DNA of 64,000 nucleotides from Endocalyx cinctus (GCA_001600455.1 BCKC01000003.1:2118168-2182167); one strand, 5' to 3'; shown: positions 1-13,374, counted from the first letter of the stretch. Notes: generated from the sequence alone by a model not told the origin. Program-made: numbers and translations.

Positions 1-870
1 AAAGTGCTGTCGATTAAGCTTGTCATCTTTCTTTCATTCTGGCAAACTATTGCCATATCCCTCGGCACATCTACCTTCCACATCGTGAGCCCGAACGCTG
101 TTCTAGCGTACCCGGATATCAAAGTCGGTATTCCCAGCCTACTACTCTGCTTCGAGATGGCCCTCTTTGGTATCTTGCATCTCTGGGCATTCCCCTGGGC
201 TCCTTACGGACCAAATGCAAAGTTGACCTTCTACCCTGTCCCCGACCCATCCTCTGGAATGCCACCTCGCGAAAACGAGCGTGTGCCTAACAAAGGCGGC
301 TTCATCGGTTTGAAAGCTATCGGCGACGCTTTGAACATTTGGGATATCATTAAAGCCTTCGGCCGTGGTCTTCGTTGGCTCTTTGTCGGGGTTAAGCACC
401 GCCGCAACGATCCCAGCTACCAGGATAAGATCGGTGGCACGGATACGAGCTACCCGATGAAGCCGTACGGTTCTAATAACAAAAGTACTGATCACCTTCC
501 CATCGCGAACCAGTTCCGTCGCAGTGGTTTCGGTATGCCTACCGGACAACCTCCTGTAGCATCTATACCAGAGGAAGAGAGCGTCGGTTTGATCTCTAAT
601 GCCCAACCAAACCCGGGCGCTGCTTCGCCTCCCTCCCAGCAGCACCTAGTGAGTCCATATCAAGACGCCTCCTCGTCAAGCAGGCCGCCGCAGCAACACT
701 ACACCCCATACGACGACAGGGGGGACCTGGGAGTTCCTCAGTATAATACATACGATGATAGAGAAGCGCATGCTCCGTCGCCCTACGAGTCGAGGAGCCA
801 CGCACAAGCCCAGGTCGGCCAGGCGTTATGGGGAAATAGAAGCACGAACCCGCCGGGCGGATTCATATGA
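1..870 (+). CDS. Ost-alpha/DUF300 (TMEM184-like) membrane protein, 3' part
   Basis: The open frame runs from the first base of the window to the stop at 868-870, so only the last 289 residues are present and the 5' part lies outside. The visible protein starts inside a membrane helix (FLSFWQTIAISLG) and has another helix around residues 45-65 (LLLCFEMALFGILHLWAF). This KxxIFLSFWQ pattern followed by a late hydrophobic helix is characteristic of the Ost-alpha/TMEM184 (DUF300) family, putative organic-solute transporters or endomembrane proteins. After the last helix comes a roughly 200-residue hydrophilic tail rich in Pro, Ser, Gln and Tyr, predicted disordered and cytosolic. No intron is needed in this part. 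Family assignment is fairly sure; substrate and exact membrane cannot be told. Confidence 0.8.
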   Translation, partial: KVLSIKLVIFLSFWQTIAISLGTSTFHIVSPNAVLAYPDIKVGIPSLLLCFEMALFGILHLWAFPWAPYGPNAKLTFYPVPDPSSGMPPRENERVPNKGGFIGLKAIGDALNIWDIIKAFGRGLRWLFVGVKHRRNDPSYQDKIGGTDTSYPMKPYGSNNKSTDHLPIANQFRRSGFGMPTGQPPVASIPEEESVGLISNAQPNPGAASPPSQQHLVSPYQDASSSSRPPQQHYTPYDDRGDLGVPQYNTYDDREAHAPSPYESRSHAQAQVGQALWGNRSTNPPGGFI

Positions 871-2574
871 AACGAGACAACGATAAAAAGAATACCAATG
901 TTTGATTAATTATTTTTTATTTTCTCTAAAGAATTTAGGGAACACCGGAAGCAGAAAAGCTTGGTTTGATCATTACGACTTTCCGAAAGTACAATGTGTT
1001 GCAAGTTCTTTTTTTGTGTATAAAACAATTATAAACTCGGGAATTACGTGCTTCCCTCTGTTTAAAAAAGGGGGGAGGGCTACCTAAGCGCATTCGTGCG
1101 TAACCCTCCTTACCTAAAGGAATAGCTGGGCATTAGAAGGAATCATACCGATTCCTTAACAAGCACCCGACGGTGACTTCAAGGGGGCGTTTGTGGTTTA
1201 TTTTTATTTTTTGTCCTTCTACGGGGGTTTAGAAACTACCTCGGGATTACTACGAGGCTTTGTGTTTGTTGTTTGATATTTGTACTTATATAGCTGGCCG
1301 TGGAATCTGCCTGAAAGCTAGCTAGCTGTTAATATAGTCACTATGGAAATGGCAATTATATTTCATGTCTTTCGTCAATTTGCTTGCCTACCTTTGAATG
1401 ATATCACATGTTACGATAAGATTAAACGTCCCTGACGATCCTAATAATGAAGGGGTTGGCCGAAGAGCCATTGATCCCAAGAGGAACATTTCCCTAACTT
1501 TTATTTTATTAATATTTATCTTCTATCTTCTTTCCCCCTCCGTATTACCTTCTCTGAAAAGCCGTCTGCCTTCTGTTTTTTGAAGTCTACTGTCTTATTA
1601 GAAGCCCTACTCCTTTTTCCCATGCATGTAAATTGATTTCCTTTTCTGTTGATACACCCGAAACCAATGAAATAACCGAGTGCTCCCCTTGGCGAGGATA
1701 AAAAGAAGAAAGAAAAAAACTATAACTGAAATGACTGCGACAAAAGGGGTATCATGATTTTATTGCTGTTGTACGTATGTGTATGCATGCCTGTCTATGT
1801 TATGCATTTTCTTCCTTCGACCAAACAAATGCCAGTCGCTCTGATTTTCCCTCTCGAATGTCTTAAAAGGTATAATACACGGCATTTCACGAAATGCATA
1901 AAATGGGGGGATGTTTCTTTGCTCTTTCAACTGCTTTCTTCTCTATTTTGGGCCCTTCTGAGATGGGCTAGAAATAGAAGAAGCGTATTGAGAAAGAAGA
2001 TATTAAAAAGTCGTAGAATGGATGATAAAGAACTTTTTTTTTTAAAAAAAAGAAAGGGATGATATGTTTAAAATCGTTTATTGGTGCTTGGGTTGATTTA
2101 GTTCGGGCTCTTAGGAAGTTTTATTACTTGTCCGTCCAGAGCAAGATGGAAAAGACAAAACAGAGGAGAGAAACAGCTATCACAGGTATTGTTTCTTGAA
2201 TAGGTTCAACGGTTGGCGATAATTCCCTTTTCACCATATGGCCAAGGGTCAACTGCCTTTCAGATAATATTTGTCACTTTTCGATTTGATTCGTAACGAT
2301 GGAAGTGTCTGTCCTCGAGGAGATAGAAAAATGCATCTCTGTTTATTTGACCAATTTTCTTTTGTTTCCGATTTCTTGTCTGTCTGTAAAGTTGCTGCTG
2401 CTGCTGCTCCTGTTTTCCTCCTGAATTTTCATCGGCTATTGTTCTCCGTTCTCCAGTTTGCCGTTCCCCCACACGTAAAGACAGTCTGATATTAAGCGAA
2501 GGTTCATCGTAAAATTATTAGAATAGTGAAAAAGAAACAAAAAATCCTCACGGCCAGAGAAAAAGTTGAGTCTC
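871..2574. other. intergenic: 3' ends of the DUF300 gene and THO2
   Basis: Convergent spacer of 1.7 kb, AT-rich, with several A/T homopolymer runs (for example around 2035-2053) and a short CTG triplet run at about 2391-2407. Short open frames here have no family resemblance and poor coding character. No tRNA or structured RNA was seen. It probably holds the two 3' UTRs. Confidence 0.5.
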
Positions 2575-5500
2575 TTAGCGCCTCTGCCGTTTGCCACCTG
2601 ATTCCGAATTAAACTCTTCGCTTCGACGTTTCCTCCCTCGTTCATCGCCACGTGGCTCGCGAAGCTGATCGTCACCGCGTGGCCCGCCCCTGCCACCTGG
2701 TCCACTCCCTCCACCTCGTCCACCCCCACCGCGACTGTATTCTTCATGTCTCCCGCTGCTACCATCATTGCGATGTCGAGAATCACGCAGACTTTCGCGA
2801 CCGTTACCCGCCGAATCATTTCTACTGTTCCCTGGCAAGAGTTCGCGAACGGCAGTAGAGGATTCTCGACCAGATCGCCGTGGCTCCCTTTCGCTTTCCC
2901 GTCCATGGCTTTGGCTACTGGTACCTGATTTTCGGTCACGATACTCGTGATGGTCCTTCGACCGTGACTCCCTGTCGGGGGTACGATCTCTGCTTCCACG
3001 CCGTGACGAACGTGAGCCTCGTTCCGCGTTTTCGTGATCTCTTCGTCCTCGATCATGGTCACCACGGCCTGGACGCTCATTGGGCAATATGAATTCAGCT
3101 CGTTCGTTAACCGGCGTAGAGACGGGAGAGGCACCGGTTAAAACCTGGGCATCTGAGCCCGCCATGTTGGTTCGCGAGCTTCGTTGACGAAGACCTGGTC
3201 CTCCTTGTTGCAGTATAGTATTGATACCCGACAACTGTCTTCGTCCACCTGTCCTAGTACGGTCGCTGGACTGAGATGAAGGTCCCGTGGGCGCGACCAT
3301 GGGACTACTGGCATCGTTTCCGGGAGTTACTAGATGACTCGCAGAAGCTTGACGATGACCTGGCAAGCCAGACATAGATGATCGTTCTGGCGTTTGCGAA
3401 GAATGGCTAGAACGACCGCTTTGATGTGGCACGCTACCCATTGGTTGAGCGATATGACTTAATCGGTCGGGATGCACTGATACGCTGCTGGGAGTAGAAG
3501 GTTGATACGCGGGTGGTTGCATTGTTGCCGGTGGGTGCGAACTGCTAACGTTTCGTATACGATCAGGGTGAATACCAGAGGGCGAGTCTGTGGGTGTTAT
3601 TGGTGCAGGCATCCCTTGATTGTGAGTATACTGGCCGCTAGGCTGACCTCGACGTGACCTCGATGAAGCAGGACCCGTTGGCGGTTGCTGGCGATCAGGT
3701 GTAGAAACTCGATTTGGCTCGTTACTTTGAAATCTGGGTTCAGGTCGAATTGGTGGTCCGTTACTGTTTGGGGGAGGCCTCGCTGAGTTACGACCTCGAC
3801 CCCGGGGTCCATCCGGAAAGTTGTTTGTCTCGGCAGTAGAAGGAATAGGATTTAAGCGTCCGTAATTTGGATCTTGATTATTCAGCCTTTGATTAGATTC
3901 CCCTCTGGTTGATGGAGGCAGCCCTTGCCCTGGGGCTGCGTCTCGTGATCTATCGGCATCAGAATCGCCTGGTCTATTGGTCTTAGATCCAGTCGAGGAA
4001 TGGGATTCGGTCCTATGATCACGAGAGTTGCCATGATGATCTGACCGATGGCCTCGGCTGGAACGCTCGTCGCGAGATAAATCACCGCGATCGCCTCTCC
4101 TCGGGGAGGCACCCCGCGGCGAAGCATGATCTCGACTTGGATCTCGAGATGAACGGCTACTAGGTCGTGCTTCGTTAATTAGGGCCACCCTAGCGGGGTT
4201 CACAGCATTTGCACGGTCATCGACGTGATCCGAATTAATAAGGCGAGCACGTTCCGGATTTACCGTGGGGCCTTGGGCATCTGATGGAGACATCGACGGA
4301 GGTTTTGGGCCTGGTTGGCTATCACCGTGGAGTCTAGATGAATCGGTGCCCCGGCTAGTATTTCCAGATGACTGTAGTCGTTCACGTGGCACGCGACCAT
4401 CGCGATCTTGAGATGGAGGCTCACCGCGTCGCGGAGAGTCTCGAGGAGGATCTGTTCGGTGTGGTAAGCGCTCTCTCTCGGGCCTTGACAAGTCCCTCGG
4501 GGGATTTTCGGATCGCCGATCAACTGGTTGATGATCCCGTCCGCGGGGTGTCCGGGAATCTTCAGCAGCCCTGAATGATCTTGGATCCCGAGAATTACCC
4601 AGATCTCTTGAGTCTCTAAGATCCCTCTGATCTCTAGTATGCCCTTCTCTGGGGTCTCTGGTATCTCTTGGGTCCCTGGGGTCACGCTCACGAGAATGCT
4701 TAATTTGTCCGAATTGATCATGCGTGAAATGTGCAGGGAAAGGTACTTCTGGGCGGTTAGGAAGGCCATGCGCAGGAATGGAAGGTAAACTTGACGGCCG
4801 CGAAGAATCTTGTTTTGCCACCGGCGCAGAAAGTGGTGGCTGGGGTGCTGCCTTAGGCGTTGATGATCGGGGAACAGCGTGTTTCGGGTCTGCTTTAGGC
4901 GGTGCAGCAATGGATTTTTGACTGCTATCTCGCTGCGGCGTCGAAGTTCTAACGGGGTCGGCATCTTTACGAGGTGCTGCTGTTTGCTGAGATTTGGATA
5001 ATGCTTTCATGTCCTCAACTTCACCGTCCTCTTCCTCAGCTGCCGTTTTGCCCCGAGTAGGAATGCTAAGAAGTTGGTTAAAACGAGATGTTCGGCGTTG
5101 GTCAACCAAGTAGGTTAACGTACCTTGTAGATTGTGGCTTGAATTCCGGCGCACCCGGTCGAAGGTTTGATGGCTGAATAGACTTTTTGGATTCAGTTAA
5201 CTTTTTATCCTCCAAAGCATCGCCACTCTGTATATTCTTGTTAGCACCCATATTTTCTCGAATTGATGTAAAAAGACTCACAGTATTAGATCGGAAATCT
5301 TGGACGAGTACCCATGTTGTTGATCGTTTCCGAAGAGCAGAAATTGCAGTATTCGCGGTTACAGCAAGATCGACTCTGTGACCTTGCCCGTCCTCGTCGT
5401 CGCCTTTGGTACCGCTTTCTCGATCCGCAATCTTTTGGAGACTCTGATTCAATTGTTTGCCCATGAAGTCCACCGCGGGGAAATACTCCAAGCCGGCTTT

Positions 5501-8500
5501 GAGGATTGTGATAGCGTTGCGTATGTGCATCCATTCTGTCCCCGCAAGACAAGTTCTTAGAGCCGTGAACAAGTTCCTATGCCATGTCCAAAGCAGATCT
5601 CGGAATTGGTCATGTTCCATATAGGACGACGGTTTTCCCTCGCTATCTAGGGCCGTTGCAAAACTGAGTCGCCCTTTATTGATAGCATCTCTTTCATACG
5701 CAGCCTTGTCTTTATGCCAGCGAGATAACTCTCCCATCGTAAGCTTAACGAACCGCCCCAAAAATTCAGCCTCACGGACTGTGCAGCCAAATATTATCGA
5801 TCGTAGCCTGTTCACACTGAAAAATCGATTGTATAGACTGGCAAGTTTGAAACCTGAAACTCTATTGTGGTGCAAAAACCTGACCATACGGTGACAGAAG
5901 TCCGCGTCAGCTGGTGAGAGAAGAAGACGAGGGACGAGGCATTCTTCGATGAGTATATCCGAGATTGAGTCGACTTTGACGGAAGAATCGAACCAAGTAG
6001 AACTCTGCTTAGTGAGCAAGAGCTTCGTTTTGGTGATTCTTTCTTGATAGATACTGCCCTCATCGGCTAGATCCTTACACAGCTTCTCCAGAGCTTGTAC
6101 CTTGGTTTGCTTAGCATTCATGCCGCTTCGACTCATATCGCTGCGATCTCTCTTAAGTGCTTCACGCTCCTTCTCAAGTCGTGCAAATTCTGTTGTGTAG
6201 CTCGTTGCCGGAGATTCGAGGTCGCCAGTCTGAAGTGACCAGAAAAGAGTGAAGAAATCAGGACTGATCTTATTCCATGTGTCAGGAGGTAATAATGGCC
6301 TGACGGCTGCAATGATGGGACTCAGCACCTCCAGAAACCGGTCAGATTTCTGGCCATTCGTAACGGGAGAAGGCGAAGATTGTTCTGTGGACTTTTCATT
6401 GGTAGATTGGTTGTCTATTTGCATCTGGTCTTCATTAGGCTGTCCATCAGTTGCAATTACCGCAGAATCTGAAACCTCATTGCTCGTGTCCATGGCTGAA
6501 TCACCATCCGCATCTGCTGATGGCTTAGAAATTGCAATGGGTAACTTATCCCCTGCTCCGGTTATGTAATATGTAAGACTGGCGCGTCCAATTAAAAAGG
6601 TGAGGTTTGCGTCGAGGCCGAACTCGGACATAAGACGAGGAATACTTGGTACAAGAGCATCGAATTCTTCAGGAGTCAAATTGCTTCGTAGTAATTCAAC
6701 GTACTGAACTAAAGCTTGTTGCGATTCGTCGACAACTGTTGCGAGATACTTGATGTGGGTCTCGTTCTCAGGCAAGTGATAGATAGCTGATTGTCGATAC
6801 TGAGCCATATTTGCTAGCAGTTGAGATGCAATTCCTGTATGTACTAAGGCGTTCATAAATCGAGCAGCACTTTTTCCTGATTCGTAACGTTGATCGCCTA
6901 ACGCAACAAGTGTCTGACGGCGAAGAATATCACCACCGCTCAGAGCCGACAGCTGCGCGTCTGTGAAATCAGCATCTGGCACAATGCCTGCCATTGAGGT
7001 GATTAACTCTTTGAGGATAACGAGATCTGTAGAGTTGCCACGGGCTACTTGATCGTTTACGTAGCGAATAATGGGCGTAGGATCCAGGTTCAGATATCTT
7101 CGGAAAACTTTTCCAGTGAACTTAGCGAGAGCCTGTAACCATCGACTAGTAAGTAGGACTGATGTTTCCTGGGTTCTGCTTCTCTGCTTGCCACCCAATG
7201 AGCTTAATAGCGACCACACCAGCACATCGTGGCCTAATTCCGTAAAGTACTTGGCACATTCAACAAAGGCTTCGATGAGATTGCTATACGCCTCGATCTG
7301 ATCAAGAGCAACCTTGCACACAATACCGGGAGAAGACCAGGATATTTTCGCCAACTTCTTCGCGGAAGCCGGTATATTATCAAGGGCCAAACGTTTCAAT
7401 GTCGCTAGCGTATCCAGTCGTGATTTCTTGAATGCTCTTGCCATGGCTGGAATTCTGGAAATCTGACCTTCGTAGCATTCTGCATAAATATTATAACGGA
7501 CTTGTGTTGGATACTGTTTGAGAAGGTCCCAGACTGCCATAGCCACATCGACATTTGAGTCAGTAAGGCAAAGAGATGGGACCAGAAGGCGGCGAAGTAG
7601 GTCTTGCCAGCGATCTCTATTCTCTGTTGATTCATCTTGCAACAGACTCTTTCGACCGATAGCAGCTAACTTTTTAACCAAGGCAGAATCTCTTCCGATG
7701 TTGACACCGGATATATTGAGGAAAGTGCTGCATAGTGTAAAAACGTCGTCTACCGACTGGCATATCGGAACGTTGTCTGCCCATTCGTCTAGGTAGTATC
7801 GATATAGAGTGCCTTTATTGATTCCATCTGCATGGGGCCATTTCAAGACCCTGATAGGCATACCCTCGACAAGCTTCAGATTTCCTTTAGGCAAACCAGA
7901 TGAATCCGAAGCCACATCGGGTCTAATAGGATTTCCAGGTATTGGGTGAAGATCTTTGGGTTGTGTGTCCTGGTATACTTGACTGATAGAGTGAGATATG
8001 ATACGATTTATGGCGGGATATATATCGTCAGGGTATGCCTCAGGAAGCCATGGAAAACGACCTATGAGGAATAGTGCTTCGGGAATAGCACCTGCAACAA
8101 GAAGATGCGACACTAAGTCTGCTTTATGAGACTCTGCCGGCTCGGGTAGTGCCATTTCCTCGTCTGCCTTCTTCGCAGCAGATTCTTGGTCCTTAGAATC
8201 GACTTTAGAAGTGTTCTGGTCTCGAGATTTGGTACTTGCTGGTACCGTATCATCAGTGAGGGCAGCGGCTGTGAGCAGAGCATTCGGTTCGTTGTTTTGT
8301 CTTGAGGCTCTTTCCTTCTCAGCCAGCTCCTTCATACGACGTTCTCTAAGTGCTTCCATCCGTTCATCGGCCGGCCAGAGATGAGGATATAAGTCTGGAA
8401 GAGATATGAACCCAATCCGGATAAGATAAGCTGCAAGATAGTAGAGATTTGCTGGTAGAGTCTCGGTCCTATCTCGAGCTTCAGAGGCGTAGTATCGGAA

Positions 8501-9910
8501 CTTGAAGCCGAGCAGTTGAGCAGCTACTCGGTTTCCACTGGGTGGTAAAGTTTTGGTGGTTTTAATCCATTCAATTTGGGTATCTCCATTCGAGTTGGAG
8601 CCCGATTCCGCACTCATAAAGCGCTGTAGCTGGGCGTCGTCGACCTGTCTCCCCCCCAGCTCGAAAAAGGCATCCAAGTGAAGTTCGCGAGCCCTATCCC
8701 AGAAAAGAAGGTCGCGCTGATGGCACTGATCGGCAAGCTCAGCTCTTAGATCATCCGGGCTAACGCTCCCATTCTTTGCTAAGGCCCATTTTGGTAGACC
8801 ACCTGTGAACATTCTCTCGGCATGCTCGATCTGGTTGCGCGGCCACCAAGATCCTATACGTAGGAATCTCGTGAAAAAGATGATGTTCCTCAGCATTGTC
8901 GCAGAAAACACGTCGATCACGACGTCAAGAACGCGCCCGACATCGAGGTCAAATGTCCCAATTAGCCCTTTAACGCGTTCCCAGCAAGCTTGTACCAGAG
9001 CAAAGTCGTGGTCCTTGGACTCTATTGGTGTTCGGTAGAGCTCGGCTGCGAGCTTAGAATATCCTTCGGATTCTTCTCTTAGGAGGTTGTAGTTGGCTTG
9101 TCGGTACAGCTGATTTGTGGCATAGCGGATGCCAAGTTTGACGAATGAATCTCGGATCAACCCAAGCTGTTGCAAGGCCGGGGCGTCCAAGACCTTACGC
9201 AGGAGCTTTGGCGATAACTCGGTTGCTGCGATAAACTCTCGGAGTAAGTGTCTCGGGATGGAATCTTCAGAATCGAGAAAAATAGAGACAGTATCGAGAA
9301 ACACGGTTTGAGGATCGAACGCATAATCCGAATCATCATCGCTTGCTGACTCCGCTCCTAATATCTGTCGTATACAATTTCCTGCATCGGCGGGGACGAT
9401 TCGGTTCTCGAGCACTGCTTGAGTGAATTCTTGGGAGATGGTGGATATCTCTTCCACATCTTCATCGCTACGCGATTTGATGCCATGGTCAATAACTTCC
9501 TGACGACCAGCCTGCTGCCATGAAGCTAGTCGAGCCTCAGTTAGGACAAGATAGCTATATCCAGATGATACCGACTGCCGACGTTGAGCTGGCGGAGGCA
9601 TAGTAGGAGCGGTGGGAGTTGCGAGCGGCGCAGCCTGAGAAGAGGAGCTGGATGGTCTGGCGATTGTAGGGGACGTGGGTCCTCGAGATGTGTTGGTATT
9701 TCCAGATAATTGACTGCCGGAGGATTCTCGACGATCGGGATTTCTTCTTGTGTTTCTACCACCACCAGAAGCTCGGCGCGTTTGTGACGAAGGTCCATCA
9801 TGGAGATCTCGATCATGTTGACCTAAGGTAGTGTCAGAAGGACGATGGGGAGCTGGGCGATTACCGCCTGCCTCGGATGCTCTTTCGTTTCGTTTTCGTT
9901 TCGGAGGCAT
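2575..9910 (-). CDS. tho2: THO complex subunit 2
   Basis: Model: complement(join(2575..5065,5124..9910)), 2425 residues, the usual size for filamentous-fungal Tho2. Tho2 is the scaffold of the THO/TREX complex, which couples Pol II transcription to mRNP assembly and nuclear export and limits R-loops. The start is the first ATG (MPPKRKRN, a nuclear-localisation-like basic start). A low-complexity N-terminus of about 120 residues is followed by the helical Tho2 N-terminal and middle regions, then the Tho2 C-terminal domain at about residues 1190-1520 (PDTWNKISPDFFTLFWSLQ). The 58-bp intron (donor GTACGT, acceptor CTTAG) restores frame into a disordered tail of about 830 residues rich in Arg, Asp, Ser, Pro and Gly, with an RD-dipeptide tract near residues 1715-1755 and a basic C-terminal end. 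Long open frames in other registers over the tail are composition shadows. It is divergent from MET2. Confidence 0.95.
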
Positions 9911-10909
9911 CGTGGGTAAGAAGACTGTGGATTAAATGTTGGTCATCGAGATTATCAAGTATAAGGAAGGAAGTCGTGTCGAGAAGGATGAGGGTGGATA
10001 AAGTCGAAAGTCGCATTAACAAGCCTACTTTGAGATAAAAAAAAAAAAAAAGGACAGAGAAGTAAAGTGTGAGTATGAATGCGAATGCGCTCAGTCGAAA
10101 ATGCCGAATTTGATGTTTCAGTAAATTACATAGGAATTATTTTTTGTATAAAGAAGGTGGGATAGTTATCAAACGTATCGATATCGAAGTTGAGAAAGGA
10201 AATAGTACAGTTTGACCGGTGATTTACAAAGATAGATTTAGGTGAAAGAAGTAATATAGAAAATTGAAATTTTTTAAGTCGCAATTTTAACCATCTTCTC
10301 CCTTAATTATTAACCATCTACTTGAAGTGATAGAAGGTAATTAAAAGAAGAAAGAAGGTCAAATTACTCTCGGATGATATGTGTTGGTTGGTTATACAAA
10401 GGGTAGGGACGATTGTTCGTCACGCTTCAATACAATAGAGAAGCTCAGTTTTACTTGCTTAGGTCATTCAATGTTTTATCGCGTGGTGTTTTTTGAGATG
10501 CAGCCTCATTCAATGTACACATACCTAGTAAATGCATAGTCTAATCCGTTTTAGGTAAGACCACTCACTAGAGCCACAAAAATCCAATCACAGTCATCTA
10601 TTTGACAGATTCGCTGAAATCATCGCCGTTGGTCGGAGTTAGGTAAGCATTTATATGATATAATTTATATCAAATTGCATCAATCGTATCCAAAGTGGGT
10701 GGTATGTACTATGTTCCACCTTCATTGAATTCATCGTACCTATAATATAAAATCTGCGTGTTCTACGAATTTGTCATTGGTTCCAAATATTATTTCTTTA
10801 TCTTTTTTATTCTAATAAACATTCACTTCGCCCTTTACTCCTCAAGATCTTCATATCGGAAGAGAAACAACCTTCAGCAAAAAGTTGGAAAAAAAAAAGA
10901 CATTCCAAA
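9911..10909. other. divergent promoter region of THO2 and MET2
   Basis: One kilobase between two start codons, so both 5' UTRs and promoters must lie here. It contains an A-run near 10038-10052 and is AT-rich. No perfect CACGTG or CYS3-type palindrome was found upstream of MET2, so sulphur control cannot be read from the sequence. Confidence 0.5.
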
Positions 10910-12528
10910 ATGACTGCTCAAACTGATCCTAGCGGTCAGACAAGAAAATACGGTTAGTTCTCATTCTGTAGCAAACTTTTCCAACTACATTTTGCAGCAT
11001 TTTATAGCATGCCCAAGAATAGTGACTGAATACTTCCAAGAAAGAACTCAGCAACAACCTGAGAATCCTTTCGCAAGTCTGATCCCGGATCAGGAGATTG
11101 CCGTCATTCCAAGTTTTACCTTAGAGTCTGGCGTCACCTTGCGAAATGTACCTGTGGCTTATACGACACGAGGAAAGCTATCCGCAACCGCCGATAATGC
11201 TATGGTAATATGTCATGCTCTCACTGGATCCGCCGATGTCAGTGATTGGTGGGGTCCTCTCATTGGTGGCCCTGGTCTCGCATTTGACACTTCTAGATTC
11301 TTTGTCGTTTGTATGAACAGCCTAGGCAGCCCGTATGGTACTGCTAGCCCAGTGACGGCTAAGGATGGCGATCCAAACAACGAACGATACGGTCCTGAAT
11401 TCCCTCTCACCACCATTCGGGACGATGTTAAGTACGTTTTTGCCCGAGGATCATTTTTATGCACTACTAATGTAATCTAGCCTTCACAAATTACTCTTAG
11501 ATGATCTAGGAGTCCGTCAGGTTGCCGCTGTTATTGGCGGATCCATGGGAGGTATGCTTGTTCTCGAGTGGGCCTATTTTGGAAAAGATTATGTTCGAAG
11601 CATCGTGCCAATTGCGACCTCAAGTCGCCACAGTGCTTGGGGTATTAGCTGGGGAGAAGCCCAGCGTCAAAGCATATATGCCGACCCAAAGTATGACGAT
11701 GGCTATTACCCATTTTCTGACCCGCCAGCTACGGGACTCGGGGCTGCTCGCATGTCGGCCCTTTTAACCTACCGTAGCCGAAATTCATTCGAAGCTAGGT
11801 TTGGCCGAAATATACCCGATCCGGCCAGACGCCAGACTATACGGGAAAACCCTCGCCCAAGCACGCCATCTGAGGCCCATTTTCATATCCACAATGATGG
11901 GCATAAAACAACACGATCATCGAGAAATAACAGCCAAACTGGTCTAGGAGTCTCTTCCGCGGCTGATAGTAGCACCAATGCGAGTGCAGAAAGTGATAGC
12001 AGGTCATTAGATCCCCAGTTTACCGGTCCTAAAACAGGCAGCCTAACCGGAGGAGACTCTTTGCCAACTTCGACATATTTTTCTGCGCAGTCATACTTGC
12101 GTTATCAAGGGGAAAAGTTTGTGAAGCGTTTCGATGGCAACTGTTACATAGCCATCACCAGAAAGTTAGACACGCACGACGTTTCACGATACCGGGCTGA
12201 TAACATCGCAGAGGCGCTCGCCCAAATTGAGCAACCGACGCTGGTCTTAGGCATTGAGAGTGACGGCCTATTCACATTCGCCGAACAAGAAGAAATAGCC
12301 GAACACGTAAAAAACGCAAGGTTGGAGAGAATTGATAGCCAGGAAGGCCATGATGCTTTCTTATTGCAGTTCGAACAGGTCAATCGATACGTCCTCGAGT
12401 TTCTTAAGGAAACTTTGCCAGACATCATGAGCAAAGAGGGCGAGCATGTGGAAGCTGCGACTGTTGGCCAACTGACAAAGTCGAGTACCTTCGGCGAAGC
12501 AGAAGTGGAAGATATTACAGCTTGGTAG
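10910..12528 (+). CDS. met2: homoserine O-acetyltransferase
   Basis: Model: join(10910..10952,11008..11431,11481..12528), 504 residues. The enzyme acetylates L-homoserine with acetyl-CoA, a committed step to methionine through O-acetylhomoserine. The alpha/beta-hydrolase (MetX-type) fold is clear: the nucleophile elbow GGSMGG puts the catalytic Ser at residue 177, and the acid and base are Asp417 (GIESDGLF) and His446 (EGHDAF). The early region has the family motifs CHALTGSADVSDWW and GPGLAFDTSRFFVVC. A Ser/Thr/Asn-rich insert lies between about residues 265 and 325, as is common in fungal Met2. Intron 1 is 55 bp and uses the TTATAG acceptor, because the nearer TTTGCAG would break the frame. 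Intron 2 is 49 bp with a GTACGT donor. The tiny 14-codon first exon begins MTAQTDPSGQ. Confidence 0.95.
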
Positions 12529-13327
12529 AGTGTCAACGAGTGACAGAAGAGCCGCCAACATATAACAAACACATACATGTATGCGGTATCTCACACCCCA
12601 TACTTGCCATACTTGCCATACTAGCTAGACATATCAATTTACCCCACAGTACACTTTGAAATAGATAGATGAAAATGCTGTAGTCCCCGCATTGTTATAA
12701 TTTCCCTTGGTCAGTTATAGACACGCGTACCTGCAGCATCCATATTACGCGAGAACAACCTCGGTATATATTAAGTTACCCGCCAAATTACTTGACAACC
12801 TTGATTACGTCTGGACATGTGGAAAACATACCGTATCGCTTATGTTCGGTGAAATGCAAAACCTTATATACTAGTATCACCTCAGTGTACTGTGTCAAGT
12901 GCTGAGCAGTCAATTAAAACCCGACTGTCTGGACAGGCTGTGACCGGGCAAGACGGACTAGTCACTCTGTGACAGACAAAAGTATTGTAGTAAACCTTGG
13001 ATTTTAAAACACTGCCCTATTGAAGGATTCAATCATATCCATCAGTCGCGTGCATATGTAACACGATCCATCTTATTATATCTCCTGGTTGCATTTATTT
13101 ATTTTTTTCTTTCATAGCCAAGCAATTCGAGCACGTTGTCGATATAATACATTTGATTGGCCCAACTAAAGGGTTAATAAAAGAACATCGCTCCAATATC
13201 ACACTACGCTAGAACGATTAAAAAAGAAAAGAAAAGGACAAAACAAAAGGATCAGACAAGTACTTCTGATTGTCATAAATGGCATTTCGAGCCGTCTCAG
13301 TAAGGCAACGGAAAAAGAAGAAGCTGT

Positions 13328-13374
13328 CTCGGGCTGTCCCGAGTTCGCCGCTCGTTTTTTTTTTTTTTTTTTTT
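13328..13374. repeat. GC hairpin followed by T20 run
   Basis: CTCGGG-CTGT-CCCGAG forms a perfect 6-bp stem with a 4-nt loop at 13328-13343. Eleven bases later comes an uninterrupted run of 20 T at 13355-13374. This could be the 3' end of a Pol III type transcript on the plus strand, or a retroposed A-tail read on the minus strand. A weak B-box-like TTCGAGCC lies just upstream (about 13286). No complete promoter was identified. Confidence 0.35.

Noticed and set aside
2436..4964. Long minus-strand open frames in a second register over the THO2 tail, and plus-strand frames opposite
   Set aside because: They arise from the Arg/Ser/Asp-rich, biased composition of the tail; only the THO2 register is continuous with the conserved domains through a proper intron.
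11213..12594. Minus-strand frames opposite MET2
   Set aside because: They overlap exons encoding the catalytic triad and have no features of their own.
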